Assembly (NCBI GenBank): GCA_964553435.1
Contig: CAZKKM010000004.1
Location: 1 to 34,618, forward strand
Origin: RUG11867 sp964553435
GTDB taxonomy: Bacteria; Bacillota_I; Bacilli_A; RF39; UBA660
Length of the DNA: 34,618 nt
Reading direction: 5' to 3'
Part shown: positions 6,997-16,973 of the stretch, in pieces
Position numbering within the stretch: the stretch's first letter is position 1
Layout of the letters: each line of letters starts with the position of its first letter
Position numbers and translations under genes: made by a program
The notes under the pieces: generated by a model
Database searches by the model: none
Told to the model about the DNA's origin: nothing
What the model saw: the letters and a program-made list of their open reading frames with translations, nothing else

Positions 6997-9900
6997 AGAT
7001 CAACTAGAGGCGATTAAACGAACCGACTCGAATATCATCGTAAGTGCTGGAGCAGGAAGCGGAAAGACAGCAGTTCTCTCCGAACGCGTCATCCATAAAC
7101 TTACGAACGGCATACATATCTCCGAACTCTTGATTCTGACCTTTACTCGTGCCGCGGCTGAAGAAATGAAAGACCGCATCCGCGACAACATCAAGAGTAA
7201 GCCCGAACTGAGTGCCGAACTCGATGCTCTCGATTCGGCCTATATAACCACTTTCGACTCGTTTGCTCTTTCGGTCGTCAAAAAGTATCACTATCTTGCC
7301 AATATACCTAAGAACATTACCATCACCGATGAGACTATAGTCGAACTCGAAAAAACTCGCATAATCGACAAGATACTCGACGAAGCATATACCACACTCA
7401 CTTCCGAATTCGAATCTTTGTTGAAAAGCTATACCTACAAAAACGACGGACCGATCAGAAATGCTCTTTCGGTACTGATTAAAAAAATCGATAAATACAT
7501 CGATCGTGATGCTTTTATCTCTTATCTCAAAAAAGACTTTTTCACGGACAGCAATCTCGAATCGATTCTAGCTGATTTTATGTCACTCATAGAAGAAAAA
7601 AAGGCCAATTTAGCATCCGAACTGCACGGTGCCTATTCTTATTTTGATGAAACATTTAAAGAAAAAATAGATGCAGTCATCTTACCTATAATCAACACCA
7701 AATCTCTCGAAGAACTCATGGCCTTCAAAGGATATAAACTCCCTCCTTTACCTCGTGGATCAGAAGATGATACAAAAAAAGCGAAAGAAAATCTTAAAGA
7801 TGCTTGTGACGAACTTTTCGCACTCACCGAATTCGGAAATTTAGAAGAGATAAAAGCATCTCTTCTAGCAACAAAAGAGACAGTTTTCACTTTGACCACT
7901 CTCATCGAACGTTATTACGAACTATTGGATGAATATAAGAAGAAAAACTCCATATTCACTTTTAACGATGTCGCCCTGCTCGCCATCAAAATACTCATCG
8001 AAAACGAAGATGCACGGCTAGAACTCAAAAATGCTTTCAAAGAAATAATGATAGATGAATACCAGGATACTAACGACATCCAAGAAACATTCATTTCTCT
8101 CATTGCTTCCGACAACGTCTACATGGTCGGTGATATCAAACAATCGATTTATCGTTTCCGTGGTTCTAACCCGAATATCTTCAAAGAAAAATATGACGGC
8201 TATTCGCTCGGTCAGGGCGGATACAAAATCGACCTCATCGCCAATTTTCGTTCTCGCAAAGAAGTTCTTGCAAACATCAATGCCATCTTCGACTTGTTGA
8301 TGGATGATGCTCTTGGAGGAGCTGCCTATACGGTCTCTCATGAAATGGTCTATGGAAACAAAGATTACGATACGAATAAAATGGGTGCTTTTGATTACAA
8401 TTGTGATATTCTCGAATACGTTCCGGACGAGAGCAAACATTTTACAAATACAGAAATCGAAATATTTGCCATCGCCAAAGACATAGCTGATAAAAAATCC
8501 TCCCATGCTCAAGTATTCGACAAAAAGACCAAAGCAATGCGACCATTTCGTTATTCTGATGCTGTCATAATCCTCGATCGCAGCACACACTTCGATACTT
8601 ACAAAAAAATCTTCGAATACTTAGGTATNNNNNNNNNNGTATTCCTCTCACCATTTTGAAAGATGAAAAATTGAACACCTCGATCGAAACGTACCTTTTC
8701 AAAAATATCCTCGACTTTATCATCCGTATCAAAGATAAAGATTACAATACAGAATTCAAATACGACATCATGAGCCTTGGCAGAAGTTTTCTCTACGAAT
8801 GCACAGATTCAGAATTGTTTGAGATGATGAAAAATGGCACTTTTCGAAATTCTTTGATGTACAAAGATTTTTCGTCCATCGAAGGATTGAACTCCATGTC
8901 CATTAGAGAAATTCTCGAATATATTATCGAAAGAACTGATTTTTATGCTAAGCTTTATAAGATAGGCGATTATAACAATATTTGCCTGCGCATCGATAAA
9001 CTTTTGGATATCTCATCATCCCTAGGCGATTTGGGATACGACATATACGACTTGAGAGATTATCTCTCTGACATCATCGAAAAGGACATGGAGATCAAAT
9101 ATACGGCTTATACAGGTGACTCCGACAGTGTCAAAATACTCTCGATTCACAAATCGAAGGGTCTCGAATATGCTTTCTGTTACTTTGCCGACTTGGATCA
9201 CAATTTCAATACCAAAGAACTTCGCGAGAAATTCATAAGTGACCTTCGATACGGCATCATCGCTCCACTTCAGAATGAAGGCGAAGATGACAGCAACTCG
9301 ATTTTAAAAGTGCTCTTCACGGCCAAATTCAAAAGAGAAGAGATAAGTGAAAAGATAAGGCTTTTCTATGTAGCACTCACTCGAGCTCGCGAAAAATTTA
9401 CTATTCTCATTCCTCAAAAAGAGACGACAAAGCTATCGACAAATCGTGTAGGTACAATCGAAGAAGTCCGTCGTCTCAAGTTCAAAGGTCTTTCCGATTT
9501 CATCTATGGTGTTAAAGACCATCTTCCCAGCTACTTTAAAACAATCGACAAAAATCTTTTGGGCCTGACAAAAGACTATCTTTACAATAAAGAACTCGGA
9601 GAAATCGTTATTCCGGAAGACACAGAAGACTTTATCGTTACCGAATTGCACTTCGATACACAACCAACTAAGAGAAAACGTTTCTCAAAAGATTTACCCG
9701 AACTATTATCTTCAGAAGAAGTCCGCAATATGGAATTCGGAACGAAGATGCACGAGATATTGGAATACACCGACTTTGCTAACTACAATCCAAATCTGAT
9801 AGAAGATACTTTTACGAGAAAAAAAGTCGAAGCACTTGTGCATTCCGAACTTCTAAAAGACGTCGCCTCAGCTAAAGTTTACCACGAATACGAGTTCGTC

Positions 9901-10122
9901 TATACTGACAAGGATGTAAACTATCACGGCAGTATCGACCTCATGCTCGAATATCCGACGCACATCGACATAATCGATTACAAACTGAAAAACACCGACG
10001 ATGAAAATTACAAAAACCAACTTGCTGGCTACAGACAGTATATCGAAAAAATCTCCTCAAAAGAAGTTCACACCTATCTTTACTCTATCATCGATGAAAA
10101 AATATTTCCGATAAATCAGTAA
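6983..10122 (+). CDS. addA: AddA helicase-nuclease subunit (interrupted by a 10-N gap)
   Basis: UvrD/RecB-type helicase with a C-terminal nuclease; partner of AddB. Helicase motifs in order: Q motif (WTKDQ), Walker A (AGAGSGKT, 22-29), motif Ia (TFTRAAAEEMKDRI), Walker B D358-E-Y-Q-D, GDIKQSIYRFRG, then after the gap SIHKSKGLEY and FYVALTRAREK. The nuclease domain has H919, D981 (GSIDLML) and D994-Y-K996 (IIDYKLKN). The start is ATG 6983, six bases after AGGAGGTG; a GTG at 6974 lies inside that site. Ten Ns (8629-8638) break the frame, but GTAT stands on both sides. Deleting 10 N plus one GTAT (14 nt) restores one frame reading EYLGIPLTILKDEK, giving 1,041 residues, normal for the family. I treat the gene as intact. 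Confidence 0.92.
8629..8638. other. Assembly gap (10 N) inside addA
   Basis: The gap is flanked by GGTAT and GTATTCC. The repeated GTAT suggests that two contig ends overlapped by four bases and were joined with a default gap, so the real gap size is probably negative (minus 4). Confidence 0.85.
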
Positions 10123-10173
10123 TTATGAATACGAGGTCATTTTCTCACCGAAACGAATACCATAAAAATTTAG

Positions 10174-10201
10174 TTTGCATATTCGCAAATAATGTTATAC
10201 A
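10174..10201 (+). promoter_or_regulatory. Possible promoter of the surface-protein gene
   Basis: TTTGCA and TATACA are spaced by 16 bp, some 50 bp before the start codon. A 6-bp inverted repeat (ACAGTC/GACTGT, 10216-10232) lies in the leader between this promoter and the ribosome binding site and might be an operator or a small hairpin. Confidence 0.45.
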
Positions 10202-10252
10202 ATGTACTCGTAATAACAGTCACATAGACTGTAAAAAGAAGGTAATTGTTTT

Positions 10253-12016
10253 ATGAATCTAAAGACGAAGAGAGTAATATGTTTTCTAGTAGGAGCAATA
10301 TCGATATTGACGATAATAAGTTCGGTATCGTACGCATACTTTTCGGCAATGAGTGATTCTAAACCGACACAATCAGTTATAAATACGGCAACAGTGAGTG
10401 CCATATTTAGAGATGGAGATTCTGGAATAAGTGAAGAATTGACTTTTGGTCAATCTATAACAAAGAAGTTTACAATCGAGAATACAGGCACAGCCGAAGC
10501 TCGAGTAAAGATGTTCTGGAATAAACTGGTCAATACATATTTAGCTCAAAGTCTGACATACACCTTGAGTTATGCCGAAACTGAAGAGGGACCTTATACC
10601 GAAATAATTGCAAAGACAAATGTTCCGCAATCTACAAATCCATCCAAAAAAATACTTGCCCAAGATTTGTCGATACCAGCCGATAAAACATACTACTACA
10701 ATTTGGTGGTGACATTGAACTACTTGGAGGATGTAAATCAAGACTCCGACTTGGATGCAGTGTTCTATACTGACTTCACTTTAGAAGATATAAACGAGAA
10801 ATATTATGTTACATTCAACGCAAATGGTGGAGAAGTAGAGACTAGCAGTAAGACTATTACAGAAAATGAAGTATATGGTACTCTTCCAACTCCAGTAAGA
10901 ACTAATTATGAATTTTTGGGCTGGTATACCGGAATAGATAATGGCATTCAAATAACAGAAAATTCTATAATCGAATTAAACGAAACTCACACTTTATATG
11001 CACGATGGAAAAGATTGCCTCTTTCAGAAATAATAACAAAATCTTCGAAAGGCAACCTATCGAGTTTCGACCCCGATGCAGTGACAGACGAAGGTATTTA
11101 TGAGATGCAAGATGATTACGGAACCAGTTACTACTATAGAGGTACATCCGAAAATAACTATGTAAAATTTGCAGGGTACTATTGGAGAATAATAAGACTG
11201 AACGGAAACGGCAGCTTGAGAATAATCTATGATGGAACGAGCGCACACGCGAATGGCGAATCTAGTGATGATAGATATATTAAAGTGAGCCAACCCTTCA
11301 ATGCAAAATATAATGATGCAAAATATGTAGGTTGGATGTTTGGAGGAAACCAAGGAGTAGAAAGTACAAGCAAAACACAAGCTCAAAGAAATGATACAAA
11401 TTCAGATATAAAAACTGTCGTGGATACTTGGTATAAAACGAATATCAAAGATAGAGGATACGGATCATATGTAAGCGACACATTATTTTGTAATGATAGA
11501 AGTATTCCGGGTAAATCAGTAACAAAATGGACTTCGGATACAGGATTAGGGTACGCAAAAAATGCAACAGCATATGCTGCATTAGGAAGATATATGTCAG
11601 GTAATAATAGTGCTAGTTTATCATCTAAGACAAAAGTACAACCAATATTTACATGTTCCCAAAAGGCCGATAGATTTACAGTATATGATACGAGCAAAGG
11701 AAATGGAGCACTCACATATCCAGTAGGTTTAATAACCGCTGATGAAGTAGTAGCTGCGGGATCTGGAAAACATGGAACGTACAATAATAAATACTATTTA
11801 TACAAATCTTCAAAATATAGAACGTGGACTCTCACACCTTATAGTTTGGATACTAGCGGATATGCCAATGTATTCTATATCAGCAGTTCAGGACAATTCA
11901 ACGAAAACGATGTTTCTTATGCTACCGGTGCTGTTGCGCCAGTCATAAATTTAAGTGCAGAATACATAAGTACCATGGAAGGCGACGGAACCATGGAATC
12001 ACCTTATACAGCTTAA
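10253..12016 (+). CDS. Exported surface protein with InlB/Flg_new repeat
   Basis: A 587-residue protein. Residues 7-30 form a hydrophobic signal or signal-anchor (VICFLVGAISILTIISSVSY) with SYAYFSA after it, as in TasA/camelysin-type exported proteins. Residues 60-180 look like a beta-sandwich (FTIENTGTAEARVKMFW). Residues about 183-253 are one InlB/Listeria-Bacteroides (Flg_new) repeat: VTFNANGG, FLGWYTG and THTLYARW are its hallmarks. The C-terminal part (about 285-585) contains FAGYYWRIIRLNGNGSLRII and ends in VAPVINLSAEYIS, as in DUF6273-like domains of uncultured gut Firmicutes. There is no LPXTG or other wall-sorting tail, so it is probably membrane-anchored by its N-terminus or released. 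AGAAGG lies ahead of the ATG. Monocistronic. Adhesion is a guess. Confidence 0.82.
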   Translation: MNLKTKRVICFLVGAISILTIISSVSYAYFSAMSDSKPTQSVINTATVSAIFRDGDSGISEELTFGQSITKKFTIENTGTAEARVKMFWNKLVNTYLAQSLTYTLSYAETEEGPYTEIIAKTNVPQSTNPSKKILAQDLSIPADKTYYYNLVVTLNYLEDVNQDSDLDAVFYTDFTLEDINEKYYVTFNANGGEVETSSKTITENEVYGTLPTPVRTNYEFLGWYTGIDNGIQITENSIIELNETHTLYARWKRLPLSEIITKSSKGNLSSFDPDAVTDEGIYEMQDDYGTSYYYRGTSENNYVKFAGYYWRIIRLNGNGSLRIIYDGTSAHANGESSDDRYIKVSQPFNAKYNDAKYVGWMFGGNQGVESTSKTQAQRNDTNSDIKTVVDTWYKTNIKDRGYGSYVSDTLFCNDRSIPGKSVTKWTSDTGLGYAKNATAYAALGRYMSGNNSASLSSKTKVQPIFTCSQKADRFTVYDTSKGNGALTYPVGLITADEVVAAGSGKHGTYNNKYYLYKSSKYRTWTLTPYSLDTSGYANVFYISSSGQFNENDVSYATGAVAPVINLSAEYISTMEGDGTMESPYTA

Positions 12017-12081
12017 CAAAAAATCGTCATGTAAAAATTCAGAAGAAAGTATATTTTCAATTGATTAATAAAATACGATAG

Positions 12082-12120
12082 AAGATGTATGTTATGGGTT
12101 TAATATGCATCTTTTATCTT
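12082..12120 (+). terminator. Terminator after the surface-protein gene
   Basis: AAGATGTAT pairs with ATGCATCTT (one G-U pair) across 13 nt and runs into TTTATCTTTTT. Between here and 12228 I see nothing but AT-rich DNA. Confidence 0.65.
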
Positions 12121-12228
12121 TTTAATGATTTTGAGGCCTTTTTTGCTTATACCATCCATTCTAAAAATTATATTGTATTCTACTTAAGCTTCTTATCTTT
12201 CAAATTTATTATAACATGTAAAAAAAGA

Positions 12229-12257
12229 TTGCAAAACATTTTAGAGTGACTTATAAT
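12229..12257 (+). promoter_or_regulatory. Sigma-A promoter
   Basis: TTGCAA and TATAAT are spaced by 17 bp, about 30 bp ahead of the unknown gene at 12287. The same pair with the same spacing precedes prfB. Confidence 0.75.
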
Positions 12258-12286
12258 TTAATCATAATAGGATGGTGGGTGTGAAC

Positions 12287-13411
12287 ATGATCGATTATAT
12301 TTTCGACTATAAAAAAGTAACTGAACTGGGAAACTGTATCATTTCTTTGGATGGACAGACAGTTTATAATGATGGACTCATCACTGATGAGGACACCAAA
12401 CTGGAAGCGAAAGTCGCATCCCTCGTTTACGAAGAGGCTCTTTTCGAATACAATGCAAATGCCAAAGATGCAAAGTTTACCTTCGAGGATGCCTGCAAAA
12501 AAGTCATTGCCCGTTATGGTCTAAACGGTGAGACGAACGATGATATGGAGAACCGTGCAATCCGTACTCTTCTCGAAAACGAACAGGTTACCGTAAGCAG
12601 CACGGCTTTGGAAAACTCTCCTTATAGAATACTTGCTCGCACAGAGAAAGGTCGAGGCATCGCCGTACTTCGCTACAAAGCTAAACAATTGGGCTTCGAC
12701 ATCGAAAACCTGACCGTCGAGAACAATTTGCAAAAAGGCACGATTAAAATTTCTTACAGAAAAAAGCCTCTTGCTAAAACAGATTTTGAGCAAAAGTTTT
12801 TCTTCGACATGACAGCCCAAGAAAAAGATGCCTATGCCTCTAAGAAAGCAGAGGAAGCCATGGCAAAAGGCGACTATTCTACTGTCAAATATTGGAACGA
12901 CGTTCGAGCTAATATCAAATGGCAGTATGCTCCTAAAGGCAGCACTACGGCTCCTAGCGATGAGCATCGACAGACCGAATGGAATGCTTCCAAAAAAGAA
13001 AAACTACAATATGCTACCGAACAATTGGATCTTGCCGAAAAAAGTCAAGATGAAGAGACTGCCGAGAGATGGCAACAAGTCATCGAAGATATCGAAAATA
13101 GAGTATACCTATTCGAAGAAGAAGTCGAAAGACTTTACTTGGGCTTCCAAGATGCCATCAAAAAAGGTAATTACTCGTTGGCGAAGATGTGTGGTAAAAA
13201 TGCTCAAAACATAATCGACCGTCATCCGATAACCATGTCACCTGAAAAATGGAATCTTCTCAGTTTAGAAGAAAAAGACCGTTATAATCATTTGAAACTC
13301 ATGGAAGCAGCCGTTTATGAAAAGAAAGAACAATTCGACTACTGGAAGAGCATCTATACGAAATCTCATAACGAAGTTATAGCCAAGAAGGCACATCAAA
13401 CTGTCCAATAA
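12287..13411 (+). CDS. Unknown protein sharing a domain with the 15441 gene
   Basis: A 374-residue soluble protein with no recognised family. Residues about 65-165 correspond to part of the protein encoded at 15441: a KVIARYGLN motif, then an ILARTEKGRGIAVLRYKAKQ segment followed by LGFDIENLTV and IKISYRKKPL (there KYGLN, RTAVLRYYARREGFDFEELHI, IKVDFKTKVVLR). A second shared piece, YSTVKYWNDVR here and PVTAQYWINMR there, follows. The C-terminal half is helical and may be a TPR-like or coiled-coil array (repeated EKLQYATEQLDLAEKSQD, EEETAERWQQ-type segments). ATG 12287 is preferred over ATG 12272, which lies within the likely ribosome-binding stretch GGATGGTGGGTG. It is followed by a terminator that overlaps the prfB promoter. 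No membrane segment. Confidence 0.75.
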   Translation: MIDYIFDYKKVTELGNCIISLDGQTVYNDGLITDEDTKLEAKVASLVYEEALFEYNANAKDAKFTFEDACKKVIARYGLNGETNDDMENRAIRTLLENEQVTVSSTALENSPYRILARTEKGRGIAVLRYKAKQLGFDIENLTVENNLQKGTIKISYRKKPLAKTDFEQKFFFDMTAQEKDAYASKKAEEAMAKGDYSTVKYWNDVRANIKWQYAPKGSTTAPSDEHRQTEWNASKKEKLQYATEQLDLAEKSQDEETAERWQQVIEDIENRVYLFEEEVERLYLGFQDAIKKGNYSLAKMCGKNAQNIIDRHPITMSPEKWNLLSLEEKDRYNHLKLMEAAVYEKKEQFDYWKSIYTKSHNEVIAKKAHQTVQ

Positions 13412-13436
13412 AAACTTGTTATTGCAAGTTTTTTTT
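13412..13436 (+). terminator. Terminator overlapping the prfB promoter
   Basis: AAACTTG pairs with CAAGTTT across a 6-nt loop and is followed by a T-run. It starts right after the stop codon of the gene before. The prfB -35 box (13422-13427) lies in its loop and right arm. Confidence 0.75.
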
Positions 13437-13450
13437 AAATATCTTATAAT
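13422..13450 (+). promoter_or_regulatory. Sigma-A promoter of the prfB operon
   Basis: TTGCAA and TATAAT with a 17-bp spacer. The start codon of prfB at 13467 follows after AGGTGAT. The -35 is embedded in the preceding terminator. Confidence 0.78.
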
Positions 13451-13466
13451 CATAGTAGGTGATTAT

Positions 13467-14559
13467 ATGGATAAGAATAATTTGACTCAAAATTTGACCA
13501 ACCTGAAAACCAAGCTTTTAGAACTTGCGAGGTCTCTTTGACTTAGATTACAAACAAAATCGCATAGCAGAAATCGAAACATCCCTCAAAGATCAAACTG
13601 TCTGGAATGATGTCGATAAAATGACATCTCTCAATAGAGAACTAGCAGGTCTTAATGTTGCCGTCGAAGGTTTTCAAAAATTAAACTCCTCGATAGATGA
13701 GCTTCTCGAATTGCTCACCATAATAGATGATGAGGATCTTCCCGAAATAGAAGAGACTTTCGATGAAATGAAAAAGAATTATGAAGCTCTCGAAATAACA
13801 TCTCTTCTGAGCGGAAAATACGACAAAGAAGACTGCTACCTCGAGATACATCCCGGGGCAGGTGGAACAGAAGCATGCGACTGGGCTGGGATGCTCTTTC
13901 GAATGTACACGATGTTTTGTGAAAAGAACGGTTACACTTATAAGATCATCGATTCTCAAAAAGGCGAAGAAGCGGGGCTTAAGTCAGTAACAATTCTCAT
14001 AGGAGGTTACTATCCTTATGGATACTTCAAAGGTGAAAACGGGGTGCACCGACTCGTTCGAATAAGCCCATTTGACTCCAATGCTCGACGGCATACTTCG
14101 TTTGCGAGTGTATCGATTATTCCTAAGATAGAAGATTCCATCGAAATCGAAATTCAAGAATCGGACCTCAAAATCGATGTCTATCATTCGAGTGGAGCAG
14201 GAGGTCAATCGGTAAACACGGCCAATTCGGCTGTGCGTATTACTCATCTGCCGACCAAGACGGTCGTCACTTGCCAAGTAGAACGCAGCCAGCAGCAAAA
14301 TAAAGCCATTGCCATGCAAATGCTCAAGAGCAAACTCTATGCGATGGAAAAAGCTAAAAAGGATGCGGAAAAAGAAAGTCTCAAAGGCGATATTGTCGAC
14401 ATAAACTTCGGTTCGCAAATCAGAAACTACGTTCTCGAACCTTATAAACTGATCAAAGACGTTCGTACCGGCTATGAAACTTCAAATGTTTTTAAAGTTC
14501 TCGACGGAGACCTCATGCCGTTCATGGAAAGCTATTTGAAGAATACGAAGGTGAATTGA
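13467..14559 (+). CDS. prfB: Peptide chain release factor 2, programmed +1 frameshift
   Basis: RF2 releases the finished peptide at UGA and UAA codons. The gene is in two frames: 24 codons from ATG 13467 end at CTT-TGA-C, with the in-frame TGA at 13539-13541. Slipping +1 at CTT resumes at GAC 13540, giving 363 residues, normal for RF2. The slip site and upstream GCGAGG (a Shine-Dalgarno-like stimulator three bases before CTT) match the known RF2 autoregulation signal, by which low RF2 raises its own synthesis. The protein has the GGQ motif at 245-247 (SGAGGQSVNT) and the SPF stop-codon motif (RISPFDSNARRHTSFASV). AGGTGAT precedes the start. yitT-like follows after one base. A single-frame reading would mis-call the start near 13525. 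Confidence 0.96.
13530..13542 (+). promoter_or_regulatory. RF2 +1 recoding site
   Basis: AGG-TCT-CTT-TGA-C: an internal Shine-Dalgarno-like AGG, one codon, then the slippery CTT before a weak-context UGA followed by C. This is the classic release-factor-2 arrangement. Confidence 0.93.
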
Positions 14560-14560
14560 C

Positions 14561-15418
14561 ATGAAAAAAAAGATGAGTTATGTGAAGATAATCTTGGGCT
14601 GTTTTCTCATTGCGGCTGCCCTAAACCTGTTCTTTATAGGTCAACATCTCGTACCAGCAGGCATATTCGGTTTGACTGTCCTTTATGCAGAAAAATTGAA
14701 TATCTCGCTGTGGATCATCGTAATTTTTGCAAATCTCATTTTTCTGTTCTTTTCCATCATCGCTCTTTCGAAAAAGAAAACTAAAAAGACACTCGTATCT
14801 TTCATTCTGATACCACTTTTCACTTTTCTTACGAAAGACATCGGTACTTACATCGATATGGGCTCGATCGACACATTGCTCTTGTCTCTTTATGGAGGAG
14901 TGCTAATAGGCCTAGGGTCTCGCCTAATATACAAGGAAAACCATTATGTGAGCGGTTCGGACATCGTAGCAGACATCGAACATTACTATACGAAAGCTCA
15001 TTATAATATCGTGAACTATCTTTTCGATATGGCCGTATTGATCATTGTCGCCATCACAAATGGCATCGAATCGGCCATGTATTCGCTCATCTCTATCATC
15101 ATAATAGAAATACTTTCCAAAAGAGCCAATCTCGGCACGAGTGATTCGAAAGTTTTCTACATTATTACCAAAAAAGATAGAGAAGTTCGCAATTACATCA
15201 TCGACGAGTTGGGATATACACTCACCGTATTCGACGTCAAGGGAGGCTTTCTCAAAACCAAAAATACCGTTCTCATGACCGTCATCCCGACCAAAGATTA
15301 TTACAAACTCCGAGAAGGAGTCAAACTCATAGATCCGACAGCTTTCATTTCGATAACCGACTCGTATGAAGTTATAAACACCAATAAAGATAAAAAATAT
15401 AAACATGAAAATAATTGA
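14561..15418 (+). CDS. YitT family membrane protein
   Basis: A 285-residue integral membrane protein. The first two thirds contain five to six hydrophobic segments (about 8-28, 31-46, 50-67, 77-95, 105-120, 150-185), with the family's GQHLVPAGIFGLTVL and HYVSGSDIVADIEHYY regions near 27 and 128. The C-terminal 90 residues are the cytoplasmic DUF2179 domain (VFYIITKKDREVRNYIIDEL, GGFLKTKNTVLMTVI). The family is widespread in Firmicutes; transported substrate and role are not established. It starts one base after the prfB stop, with AAGGTGAAT inside the end of prfB, so it is translated from the prfB transcript. Its end overlaps the untranslated lead-in of the next gene, which has AAAGGAGG. Confidence 0.9.
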   Translation: MKKKMSYVKIILGCFLIAAALNLFFIGQHLVPAGIFGLTVLYAEKLNISLWIIVIFANLIFLFFSIIALSKKKTKKTLVSFILIPLFTFLTKDIGTYIDMGSIDTLLLSLYGGVLIGLGSRLIYKENHYVSGSDIVADIEHYYTKAHYNIVNYLFDMAVLIIVAITNGIESAMYSLISIIIIEILSKRANLGTSDSKVFYIITKKDREVRNYIIDELGYTLTVFDVKGGFLKTKNTVLMTVIPTKDYYKLREGVKLIDPTAFISITDSYEVINTNKDKKYKHENN

Positions 15419-15440
15419 GTTGCCAAAGGAGGAATTTATT

Positions 15441-16925
15441 ATGGACAGCACACAAATGATCGAAGATTATGGAACATTTAGACTACACGAGGATAGAGGA
15501 AAGATCAAAGTCCTCGTCTATGGAAGTGCCCGATCTCAGGAAGGCTCACCTTATAAAGATGTTCAAGTAATCGAAGATGAAGATGAAATCATTCGCGCTA
15601 TCATTTCGAACAAAATATGCGGAGAAGCTAAACAGATAATAGAGGCCAACAAAGAACAAAATAAGGAAACAAATCGCAAAGCTAATGATGGAATGGATAT
15701 TCAAAATTATCACAATATGACAAAAATGCCTGAGAAAAACGAAAATTTTTACGTCGAAGTTGACAACATCATAAACAAATACGGCCTCAACCAAGCATCA
15801 CAAAAATTCATTCTCGAAATAATCAAAAGTGGTGGACACTACGAAACATCGACACCAGCACCATGCTTACTCGAACTTTTCAACAATGCTGACAAAGAAT
15901 TGAGAACCGCCGTTCTTCGTTATTATGCCCGCAGAGAGGGATTTGATTTCGAAGAACTACACATCATAACAACCGATACGGGCATCAAAGTCGATTTTAA
16001 AACGAAGGTCGTCTTGCGAAAACTCACAGCAGGAGATACGACACTCACCGAACAAGAAAGAGAAGATACAATTAAAGAAATGGAAGAACGCAAGTCGTTC
16101 CTCAACAGTCTCAAAGAAAGCTTCGCTTCTTTCATAGCTGCTTCCAGTGAAACAGCAAAAAAAATTCGTGATACTGTCGCAGGCATTTTCCACAACGATA
16201 AGAAAGCCGAAGAACCCAAACAACAAGAAAAGTCACATGAAGAAAGACGGGCCGAAGAAGATAAAAGTTTGCTCGTCGCATTTGCCGAAGCTCATAAAAA
16301 ATCGTTGGCCAACACTGATGACAAAGAGGAGTTTCAAAAAAATGAAACTAGAGCTTTATCGATTTATCGTATCCTAAAAAGCAGAAAAGATTTCGATTTG
16401 ACACTCATACCTGGAGAAATAAGAAATCATTATGAAACCATATTACAAAGTCAAATGAGCACCGAGCAACAGGAAGAAACAGAAAGGCAATCTGCACCGA
16501 CCATCGATGAACAACCGGAAATAAAAGAAACAACTCAAAATACTGCAGCCACGGCATCTACAAACAACATCATAGATTTCGATGAGTTTAGCAGAAAAGC
16601 CATCGCCGAAACACGCGATCCAGTCACGGCACAATATTGGATAAATATGCGACTCAGCGACCCTCAGAAAAAGACACTTTATGCTCTTTATACTGACCAA
16701 CTGAAAGAAGACGATATATCCACTGAAGATTTTGAAAAATACGTTCTCCTTCTCAATGAAATTGCCACCGGACAATTCGTTCTTCCAGATTACAGTGATA
16801 TTCAAAAGAGACTTGTTGAAGCTGAACTTGCTGGCAACAAACAAACCTATGACATCTGTAAAAAGATACTCGACATCATCACGAAACGTCACAATCGAGA
16901 CATCGATGACAATAAAAAGACTTTA
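15441..16925 (+). CDS. Unknown protein sharing a domain with the 12287 gene
   Basis: A 494-residue soluble protein with no recognised family; the stop codon is at 16926-16928. Residues about 95-190 repeat the core of the 12287 protein (NKYGLN, then AVLRYYARREGFDFEELHII and IKVDFKTKVVLRKL). Around 210-265 a charged helix leads into a low-complexity EEPKQQEKSHEERRAEED stretch. A second shared motif (DPVTAQYWINMR) is near 395. A linker of Glu/Thr/Gln near 340-375 suggests separate domains. The reading frame extends upstream to 15405, but AAAGGAGGAATTTATT places the start at 15441. It is the third gene of the prfB-yitT transcript and ends in a good terminator. Flanking the same two housekeeping genes with paralogues suggests a lineage-specific duplicated family. 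Confidence 0.75.
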
Positions 16926-16933
16926 TAATTCGG

Positions 16934-16963
16934 ATACTCGTTTGCAAAACGGGTATTTTTTTT
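16934..16963 (+). terminator. Terminator of the prfB operon
   Basis: ATACTCGTT pairs with AACGGGTAT (one G-U pair) across a 5-nt loop and is followed by a run of eight T. Confidence 0.85.
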
Positions 16964-16973
16964 CTAACACGCA

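Noticed and set aside
8018..8590. A 190-codon open frame on the minus strand inside addA, and similar long antisense frames in addB, jetC and htrA
   Set aside because: They lie opposite genes with intact, conserved motifs and lack ribosome binding sites; TCGA-rich codon use opens antisense frames by chance.
6983..10122. addA as a true pseudogene split by a frameshift
   Set aside because: The break coincides with Ns, and collapsing the repeated GTAT restores one frame with the expected motif.
10216..10232. Riboswitch or attenuator in the surface-protein leader
   Set aside because: Only a 6-bp inverted repeat is present in a leader of about 50 nt, too little for such a claim.
12128..12140. 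GAGGCCTTTTTT as a second terminator
   Set aside because: Only the 6-bp AGGCCT palindrome is present, with no loop, so no usable hairpin forms.
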